Positions 1 through 7,100 of a stretch of DNA of 11,092 bases are shown piece after piece. Each line of letters begins with the position of its first letter. Position 1 is the first letter of the stretch. Position numbers and translations under genes: made by a program. Location of the stretch: assembly GCA_900128565.1 (NCBI GenBank), contig LT636282.1, forward strand, positions 1-11,092, read 5' to 3'. The DNA comes from Stramenopiles sp. TOSAG23-6. Lineage: Eukaryota; Sar. Below the pieces are notes generated by a model. That model had not been told where the DNA came from. It saw only the letters and a program-made list of their open reading frames with translations, and made no database searches.

Positions 1-82
1 GAAAAATATTTCAAAAAAAAAATCGTTAGGTACAAAATTTCGTATGAAAAAAAAACGAATTTGAAAAAAAATTAAAACATAC
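1..82 (-). repeat. Introner-like repeat forming the first intron of the oxygenase gene (partial)
   Basis: On the minus strand this begins GTATGTTTTAATTTTTTTTC, passes a T-run and the family core (CATACGAAATTTTGTACC, then TAACGA), and reaches GAAATATTTTTC at the window edge. It matches the introns of the LRR/SAP gene point for point and has the same orientation relative to its host gene. By comparison with them, only about 5-8 bases of the 3' end lie outside the window. Confidence 0.8.
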
Positions 83-803
83 ATTCGAAATCAGTATGTT
101 CGCCTATACCTAACTGACGACTATCTAATTGACCAGAAAGTATTGCAGGATAATGTATGCAATTCATTGAATTCATTCCTTCAGATACAAGAGAATCAAA
201 AAAGTCATGTGGTAAGTTCAAACTAATTGCAAAAAGTTCGAACAACTCATCTGATAAATGATGAAGTGAGTCGTAATATTGTTGTAAGTCACGTCTAAAA
301 GCATAAATCTCTGACTCATTCATAACGGAGTCATCAGGCCAAATGTTACTACTAAATAGTTCGTGCCGATAACAGGGGTGGTCTATAGGCAATTCTGCTC
401 CTATATGGAAAACTTCTTTGTGGTCCATCAACTCTGGAGCTTCATCTGAAGTCCTTTTATCCGTCGCATCCTGGCTATAACCCCCTTGTTCGTACATTCC
501 GCTATATCCACGATATCCTTCTTTTTTACCTATATGGATTTGCATTTTCTTTTCCTTTGGAAGAGCAAAAAACGCTTTTAAATGATTGTGTGTCCGCATG
601 ATTAGTTTTGGGTCTATAGCGTGGCCACTAACATAAAAGAAGCCATTACTCGACGCAGCTTCTCTAAGAGATGCTGCTACTCGTTGCTTGTCTTTGACGC
701 CAACGTCTATTATTGGTAGCACAGCAGTTGAAAATAGTCCAACATTTTTTACACAACTGCTTTTACAATTTAAACGAAAAGATTGCCTCAATGTTCCAAA
801 CAT
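83..803 (-). CDS. 2-oxoglutarate/Fe(II)-dependent oxygenase, isopenicillin-N-synthase-like, first exon (3' partial)
   Basis: Starting at the ATG at 803, the exon gives about 240 residues. Residues about 29-35 read LPIIDVG, the usual opening of the DIOX_N domain. Next come the N-terminal dioxygenase region (SNGFFYVSGH, then FFALPKEKK and EGYRGYSG) and the start of the Fe(II)/2OG catalytic fold, ending in GEHTDFE. The His and Asp of HTD (residues 236 and 238) are the first two iron ligands; the distal His and the Arg that binds 2-oxoglutarate lie beyond the window. Such enzymes hydroxylate or oxidise small molecules using O2 and 2-oxoglutarate; the substrate cannot be told. The first 28 residues are rich in Ser, Arg and Lys with no acid, so they could be an organelle transit peptide (inference). 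The exon ends with GAAT before a GTATGT at 82-77. Reading on gives a stop three codons later, so an intron is needed. The gene is divergent from the LRR/SAP gene. Confidence 0.85.
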
Positions 804-1073
804 AGTTCTAATGAAACGATGTCATGTCTGATACAGTATAAAATAACCTGAACTTGGCTAATGAATATAGTAATAATAAATCTTGCGCCTTGAAATTCCT
901 TGAAATTATTTGATTCAAAAAAAAAAATCAAATTTTTTCAAACAACGGTCAAATTTTGATTTTCCCCTAACTTAAGTCGGACTTAACACAACCAACATAT
1001 TACGATTGCCAAAAAAAGTCAAAGAAAAACGAGAAAAAGAGGATTACTCCAACTATTTGTTTTGTTGTTTTAA
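804..1073. promoter_or_regulatory. Divergent intergenic region between oxygenase and LRR/SAP genes
   Basis: These 270 bases separate two divergent start codons, so promoters for both genes must lie here or overlap their 5' ends. The sequence is AT-rich with A- and T-runs around 918-970. I see no convincing TATA box, initiator or conserved element, and no ORF or RNA gene. Confidence 0.4.
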
Positions 1074-3551
1074 ATGAATTCACTGGAGACACGAAACAAT
1101 GTCATTCCTTCATTGTTTGAACTTTCCACACAGCAGTTAAGAGCACGATGCCGTACAGACTTATTGGTTTTGATATCATCTCTGACAAAAAATGCTCGTT
1201 ATGTTAGTTGTGCCAAACGTGCAGGTCAACTTCATGATATTTTCCTAAAGTTAGCTAGACCCTGCTCTCGTCAAAAGTCATTCACCGCACTCGATCATTG
1301 GTTATTCCTTCTAGACGCTTGGAAAACTACTACACTTACTGTCTGTCGCACAAATATAACTTTCCATCCATCTTTATCTCCAGGTTTGTCGCGTTTCTCA
1401 CTGTTACGAAAACTTGACGCGAGCAACTCATGTGTTCGCGATGACTCCCTTTGTCATATTGCTACTTCACTTCCAAATATAGAATGGCTAAATTTAGATG
1501 GATGTCATATAACCGATGATGGTGTGTTTGCATTATCACAAATAAGTCTACCTTACTTGCGTATTTTGGGTCTCCGCTGTCGCAGGGTCAATATTGTATG
1601 TTTTATTTTTTTTCGATTTTGAATTTTTTTTTCGTACGCAATTTTGTACCTAACAGTTTTTTTTGAATTTTTTTCTAAAAATATTTTTACAAAATACTTG
1701 CATCTTGTAGAGCTCTCGTATTGAGTCCTAGCCAAAATAGCCAAAATAGCCAAAATAGCCCAAATAATAATATGACTTCGGGTAATTCTACCCAATCGCA
1801 CACATCAAATAGCTACTCTGTCCAAAGTGCTAACAATACCACATTCATTTCGAATAAGACTGACAATATAATAATATCACAGAAAAACCTAAAACTTCCA
1901 TCTTTAGAAAAACTTTCTCTCAATGAAAATGTAACATCTTGGATTTATAACAAACCTGCCCTATCAAAGACAGAATGTTCAACAATTAATATTGACTTTT
2001 CAAACATTCAAAAAATATCCCTCTCAAAATTAAAAAGAGTGTTGCGTGCATATGGCCGTAGTGGTGAAGCACTTGAAGGTTGTAGAAAATCTCTAATTAA
2101 ACGCGTGTATATTTTATTTTTTTTTCAAATTCATTTTTTTTTCGTAGTAAATTTAGTACCTAACGATTTTTTTCAAAAAAAAAATATTTTTCACAAAATA
2201 GTAGTGTTATCAAAATGCAACATATAGCTGATAGAAAACTGAAACAAATGTTATTATATAATGATACTTCAGAACATAAATATATCCCTCGGCCTGTATT
2301 GTCCGTTGTCCTCTTGAAATTTCAATTTTAGTTTTTTTCCATAGTAAATTTTGTACCTAACAAAAAAAAAAAAATTTTGAAATATTTTTTCACAATTCTT
2401 AAAAACTAAAAATATTTTTTGTGTATGTACAGATACAAACACAGTCTGTAATTATCCACAGTGCTCTGTACATGCATCAATCCGGCCTGGCTTGTCCGGG
2501 TTACTAATGGGAGGTTGTAGTGGAAACTGGGTAGGAAAAAGTGTAATTTTAAACATTGAATTTTTTATATTTTTTTTTTTTCGTACCAAAATTTGTACCT
2601 AATAAAAATATTCAAAAAAAATCAAAAAAAATATTTTTTCACAATACAAATCACAAACAAAAATGAAGTCACTATATGGACGAGTTGTTGGATTAGAATG
2701 GAGAAAGGTAAAATACAAGGTGGTGGTATATCATATACGTTCTCCTGATGCATTTCAATTAGTTTTCATAGAAAATTTTGTACCAGAACAAAAACGAGTT
2801 TTTTTTTANAAANTTTTTTTTTTTTTTTTGGTAAAAAAATTTTGTACCTAACAATTTCTTTATAATTTTTTTTAATTTTTTTTACAATACATTTTGGCGT
2901 AATATTCAAATCCCATTTTTATTAGAAGGAACTTATGCATGTCATATATGTGATACTAAAAAAACAAAACAAAGCACGTGTAACCCTAACCCTAATAAGA
3001 TTTTAGTCAGTGATGAAAATGATACACCCAAAAATTCCCTGAATGATTTTCATACAAAAATAGTTACAAAAAAAAAGATGAACCCTAACCCTAATTTTTC
3101 TTCAAAAATAATTACAAAAAAAGAAATGACTTTGATAAAAAAACATATAGGAAAATACCGAAATGAAATTCAATATAAAGGAACATTAATGCATATAAAA
3201 ACTAATGATTTTCATAGTAATTTAGACAGTAAAAAAAAATATTCATGGGCTTTCGTAGGTATGTTTTCTTTTTTAATTTCGAATTTAGTTGGTTTTTTTT
3301 TATAAAAATTTTGTACCTAACAATTTTTTGTTTTTGAAATATTTTTTCACAATATATGTAAATATAATAATGGCACAATTTCTTTGAATTCCGTATGTGC
3401 AGACTTTCGTACAAAACAATTCTTAGGTACAGATTTAAATACAAAAACGAATGATGTTGTAAAGCACGAAAAACGTCGTTTGAATAGTTTTGAGTTTAGT
3501 GATTCACAAAAAGAATTTGCCCGAAAAAAAAAAAAAAAAAAAAAAAAATGA
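1074..3551 (+). CDS. LRR- and SAP-motif protein with cysteine-rich segments, seven exons, unknown function
   Basis: The ATG at 1074 directly follows an in-frame TAA. My exon model is 1074-1595, about 1697-2106, 2199-2300, 2398-2542, 2648-2797, 2889-3258 and 3355-3551; several edges may move by a few bases. Exon 1 holds about two and a half leucine-rich repeats (LRKLDASN, IEWLNLDGCHITDDG, LRILGLRC). Exon 2 has a low-complexity Ser/Gln/Asn stretch, then a SAP-like helix pair at about 2021-2106 (SLSKLKRVLRAYGRSGE). Exon 4 is Cys/His-rich (VCNYPQCSVH, MGGCSGNW). Exon 5 contains LYGRVVGLEWRKVKYKV, perhaps a small beta-barrel. Exon 6 has CHIC. SAP motifs usually bind DNA, so a nuclear role is plausible but inferred; I recognise no family. 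Strict GT-AG joining breaks the frame at introns 3 and 5 and gives an early stop at intron 1, so either splicing is unusual or the gene is decaying. The protein would end in a poly-lysine run before TGA at 3549. Confidence 0.55.
1596..1696 (+). repeat. Introner-like element 1 (intron 1 of LRR/SAP gene)
   Basis: It runs from GTATGTTTTA to ACAAAATA, with the core CGTACGCAATTTTGTACC at 1633-1650 followed by TAACAG. The GTATGT falls on a codon boundary. Joining to AG at 1710 gives six codons then TAG at 1729. Joining at the repeat's end (1696/1697) keeps frame and gives VNI then LASCRALVL, which continues the leucine-rich pattern. A canonical alternative that also keeps frame is GTTTTA at 1600 with AG at 1712. 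Confidence 0.7.
1731..1766 (+). repeat. 9-bp tandem repeat (GCCAAAATA), four units
   Basis: Three perfect copies of GCCAAAATA are followed by the variant GCCCAAATA. In the exon 2 frame they encode repeated Ser-Gln-Asn. In one other frame each perfect unit supplies a TAG stop, so the repeat reports which exon 1/exon 2 joining is right. Confidence 0.85.
2107..2198 (+). repeat. Introner-like element 2 (intron 2 of LRR/SAP gene)
   Basis: It starts GTATATTTTATTTTTTTTTC, has the core TCGTAGTAAATTTAGTACC ending at 2160, then TAACGA, and ends in ATATTTTTCACAAAA. Here canonical joining also works: GT at 2107 with AG at 2201 or 2204 keeps the frame. Confidence 0.75.
2301..2397 (+). repeat. Introner-like element 3 (intron 3 of LRR/SAP gene)
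   Basis: The core is CCATAGTAAATTTTGTACC, then TAAC (GTACC at 2353), and the 3' part is GAAATATTTTTTCACAATTC. The left edge is uncertain: GT at 2296, 2301, 2305 or 2308. No GT in this set joins in frame to AG at 2432 or 2444. AG at 2461 joins in frame but removes the CNYPQ part of the cysteine cluster. Reading upstream from that cluster, the frame is open to the repeat end near 2398. Confidence 0.65.
2543..2647 (+). repeat. Introner-like element 4 (intron 4 of LRR/SAP gene)
   Basis: It starts GTAATTTTAAACATTG, contains TCGTACCAAAATTTGTACC then TAAT (GTACC at 2595), and ends TTTTTTCACAATAC at 2647. Canonical joining of GT at 2543 (or 2531) to AG at 2668 is in frame. Ending at 2647 is also in frame and adds seven residues (KSQTKMK). 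Confidence 0.7.
2798..2888 (+). repeat. Introner-like element 5 (intron 5 of LRR/SAP gene), contains two ambiguous bases
   Basis: It begins at a weak GTTTTT, has unresolved bases at 2809 and 2813 inside a T-run, the core GGTAAAAAAATTTTGTACC then TAAC (GTACC at 2844), and ends TTTTTTTTACAAT. No AG occurs until 2925, and AG at 2925 or 2928 is out of frame with GT at 2798. The frame of exon 6 is open back to the repeat end and reads FWRNIQIPFLLEGTYACHIC. Confidence 0.65.
2981..2995 (+). repeat. Telomere-like CCCTAA block inside exon 6
   Basis: TAACCCTAACCCTAA lies in the open frame and encodes Asn-Pro-Asn-Pro-Asn directly after a cysteine codon. Confidence 0.85.
3081..3094 (+). repeat. Second telomere-like CCCTAA block inside exon 6
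   Basis: AACCCTAACCCTAA again encodes Asn-Pro-Asn-Pro-Asn in the same frame, 100 bases after the first block. The flanks are unrelated, so it is not a simple tandem duplication. Confidence 0.85.
3259..3354 (+). repeat. Introner-like element 6 (intron 6 of LRR/SAP gene)
   Basis: It starts GTATGTTTTCTTTTTTAATT, has TATAAAAATTTTGTACC then TAAC (GTACC at 3313), and ends GAAATATTTTTTCACAATA. Joining to AG at 3402 is in frame. The frame is also open for 48 bases further upstream, back to the repeat end, giving CKYNNGTISLNSVCADF, so both acceptors remain possible. Confidence 0.7.
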
Positions 3552-3604
3552 TTAAGTACAAAATTTTCATACAAAAAGAATTTTTTCGCAAAAAAAAATA
3601 AAAT
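3524..3604 (-). repeat. Degenerate inverted copy of the introner-like element
   Basis: A 25-base A-run is followed by TTAAGTACAAAATTTTCATAC and a further A-rich tract. Read on the minus strand this is the family core (GTATGAAAATTTTGTACTTAA) with T-rich flanks. It begins where the LRR/SAP reading frame turns into poly-lysine and stops, so the predicted C-terminus may be created by this insertion. The ends cannot be defined. Confidence 0.4.
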
Positions 3605-4103
3605 AAGTGAAGGACAAAATTTTTATAGTACAAAAAATAAATTTGGATAGATATAATATATTTTATTCTTCACGAAAAACTTGTCTGACTTTGGATTTCG
3701 TACCATTTTTTTGTACTTATTTTTTTAGGTATGAAAAAATGGTACGGAATCCAAAGATACGTAGTCTGAAACAACTTTATTCATTCATTTATTTTTGTTG
3801 ATGATGATGGAGGTAGAACAAGCGGTTTTTCATTCGGAGTAATACTACAAAACCTGCACGCAACTAGTACTTTTGGGTCCTCCACAATCCGGATTTTGAA
3901 TTTCTATGGGAACCGGGTAACGATACATCTTGAGCGTTTCTGTTGAGATAACGTATATTAGTAACGACTTTTTTCACTTATGAGGTAGGTCATCGTACCT
4001 TTACCATTCAAGGACGCAGAATTTTCATTCATACATCACATATATATGCGATTAATCAATCCCATGAATTGCATTTTAACTCTAGACTAAAGCAATTGCT
4101 CAT
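3552..4103. other. Non-coding interval with decayed element cores, then promoter region of the long coiled-coil gene
   Basis: No convincing gene is visible. The left part to about 3760 is filled with fragments resembling the introner core in both orientations. The right part (3800-4103) is less AT-skewed and ends at the ATG of the long gene, which has an in-frame TAG at 4083. A 65-codon open frame at 3607-3801 lies across the fragments and hairpin and is not called. Promoter elements cannot be identified. Confidence 0.4.
3689..3756. repeat. Inverted repeat, 23-bp arms with one mismatch
   Basis: The left arm is 3689-3711 (CTTTGGATTTCGTACC then T-run) and the right arm is 3734-3756 (A-run, GGTACGGAATCCAAAG). 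They pair at 22 of 23 positions around a 22-base loop. Each half contains a version of the element core, so the hairpin looks like two cores placed head to head. Confidence 0.85.
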
Positions 4104-7100
4104 ATGGCACAAATTTTTAATCCTGCTCATCCACTTGGACAGGGCGCGCCGACTATGACAAGAGGGGAGAGACTTCTAAAACGTCAAGACGATCGATTAC
4201 AAAGACGCAATAAAAAGAAACAAACTATCGTTACTTTTTCTCCATTACCTCCCAAAAATATGAATGTTATAGTACCACAAACTGTATCTAATAATCAAAA
4301 TACACAGTACACACAAATTGCATCAGCTGTACCACAGCGTATACAAAATAATAATAATCAAAGTACTCTATCGATGAATCATACAAATAATAATCAAAGT
4401 ACTCTATCGATGAATCATACAAATAATAATCAAAATACTCTATCGATGAATCATACAAATAATAATCCAAATACTCTATCGATGAATCATACAAATTCTC
4501 ATTCATCGACTCAACTTCAACCAATGTTAAGTTCACTAGATAAAACTTCAATACCGGGTCCACCGACATCCACAACGACCATGCCTTTTGATACTGTGTA
4601 TGGTAAACAGCATGAAGGCAAAGATACAGAAAGTCATGTAATATTTGGGCAATCCACACAAAAGGATATTTATAAAGATAAACAACTTCAACAATCAAAA
4701 AAAATGATGAAACTTCAATATGCAGCAGATTTACGTGCTCAAATGCAACAACAAAAACAACGAAAAGCAGCTGATAAAAAAAAGCAACGACAAACAGTTT
4801 CAAAATTACCACCGCCACCGTTGACAGTCTATGCGCAGAAATCAACAAAAGAACAATATGCAGCAGATTTACGTGCTCAAATGCAACAACAAAAACAACG
4901 AAAAGCAGCTGATAAAAAAAAGCAACGACAAACAGTTTCAAAATTACCACCGCCACCGTTGACAGTCTATGCGCAGAAATCAACAAAAGAACAATATGCA
5001 GCAGATTTACGTGCTCAAATGCAACAACAAAAACAACGAAAAGCAGCTAATAAAAAGGAATTTTCTAGAAACGTAAACATCTCAAATACAGACAAAACTC
5101 AAAATCAGAGGAATTACAATAATTACAATTTTATGCCCCAAGTTCAAGTTGATCGAAACTTTGGCTACCCTCTAGGAAGCAATAGCAGTCGTGTAGATCC
5201 TACGCAGCAATCGATTCGTGCAAATGTTGTTGATAAAAAAGCAATATATGGTGCTGAATTGCGTGAACAAATCCGACAAAAACAAATGCAGAAAGAAGCA
5301 CAGGAACGCCATCATAATCCAAGAAATACTGTGCCATATAACAGTGTACATAATACCATGCCAACATCACTTGATCATCAGCAAAATGTTGTTGATAAAA
5401 AGGCAATATATGGTGCTGAATTGCGTGAACAAATCCGACAAAAACAAATGCAGAAAGAAGCACAGGAACGCCATCATAATCCAAGAAATACTGTGCCATA
5501 TAACAGTGTACATAATACCATGCCAACATCATTTGATCATATTAATACTCCAGGGATCAATCAACAACCAATGGGAATATCACAACAGTTACCCCAACAA
5601 GAAATAGGAATGTCAAAACATTTAACCCACCAACAACCAATAGGAATACCACGACGCTTCTCTCCCCGATCATTGGATATTCCACAACAACCAATGGGAA
5701 TGCTACAACAACCAATGGGAATGCTACAACAACCAATGGGAATGCTACAACAACCGATGGGAATGCTACAACAACCAATAGGAATGCCACAACAACCAAT
5801 GGGAATGCCACAACAACCAATGGGAATGCCACAACAACCAATAGGAATGACACAACAACCAATGGGAATGCCACAACAATTACGACCAAATATTTCACTT
5901 CCCCGACATGAAATCCATGGTGGGATGAAGGATACAACTTCACCAACGTCGAATGCAAGGTACGGTTACATTCACATGCCATTGCATGAACAAGAGGCAA
6001 TGATAGCGAAGGCAAATAAATCAGCTCGGCATCAATCAGAATTGATAGCTCAGATACGAGCTGTAAAAGCTCGTAAAGAAGCAGCTATTGCAAAAGAAAG
6101 GGAACAAGAAAGAATTGACAATGAAAAACTACAAAGGCAGCGACAAGAGTTAGCTTTAGAAGAAGAAATGCGTATCAAAGAACAAAAGGAAAGAGCGGCT
6201 GAAAAGTTGAGAGAAGAGCAAGAGAAACAAATTAAAGCTGTACAGGCGCGGAAGGTCGAAGAGGCTAGAAGAGAAGCCGAAGCAGAACGAAAAGAAGAAG
6301 AAAAATTGCAAAGACAAAGAGCTGAGCTGTTGGCAGAAGAAGAACAACGTCAAGCTGACAAAGAAATGCAGCAAAGACGAATGGCCGAAATCAAACATTC
6401 ACAAAAAATGCAAAACACAACTGCCCAAAGAAGAATGAGTCATACAAGTCAAATTAGTTCAAATAATAGGATTCCAGGTGGAGGGTTAGAAAAAAGTAGT
6501 AATGATAAAGATAATAGAAGTAATGATATTCTAAGTATAGACAATACAAGTAATGATATCCGAAGTATAGATAATACAAATAATGGTAGAAAAAATAGTT
6601 TGAGTAAAACCTCAATATATGAAATTCCTGTTGAACGTTCGATAAATTCACAATTGAATGCACAACCGTATGAATATGGTAATAATAATAATAATATTTC
6701 ACCTCATGCAAACATTGGACTTGGCATTTCTCCTAGTAACTCTGTTGCTAAAGGATTTGATGAGAAAGAATTAGAAAATTTCCCTGAACAAATTATTAGG
6801 TTTAATGAAGAGAAACAACATCCATTGAAAACATATAACACAGTGTATGACAACAGGCCGAAAATGTTGGAACAAAATGGAAATTACCAACAAATACAAA
6901 TTGCTCAATTACGCCAAGAAGTTGCTGATGCACGTAGAGCTCTTACAATCCAGAAAAATATAGATACTCAAAATAAATTAGATGTGGGTAATGAACCAAA
7001 TCTTGTATCAAAACAAAACCATGACATGAAAAATATCGCATCCAATACAGAAATTTCACCAAGTCACATCTCATTACAACCACCACCTGGAATATTTGAT

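Noticed and set aside
2981-2995. A true chromosome end or subtelomere
   Set aside because: The blocks have only two or three units, lie inside coding exons and an intron, and are flanked by gene sequence on both sides.
1596-3354. A CRISPR array, because of regularly repeated sequences with unique spacers
   Set aside because: The repeats are T-rich, diverged, unevenly spaced and about 100 bases long, and the spacers are coding exons. The context is eukaryotic.
3607-3801. 65-codon open frame as a separate gene or an eighth exon
   Set aside because: It starts with GTG, lies across decayed element cores and the hairpin, and shows no recognisable domain. It could be an exon only if the inverted element at 3524-3604 were removed, which I cannot support.
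4288-6015. Long minus-strand open frames opposite the tandem repeats (4288-4986, 5200-5532, 5557-6015)
   Set aside because: They are antisense shadows of the repeat arrays: the same repeat lengths appear in them, and the plus-strand frame is a continuous 1533-residue ORF.
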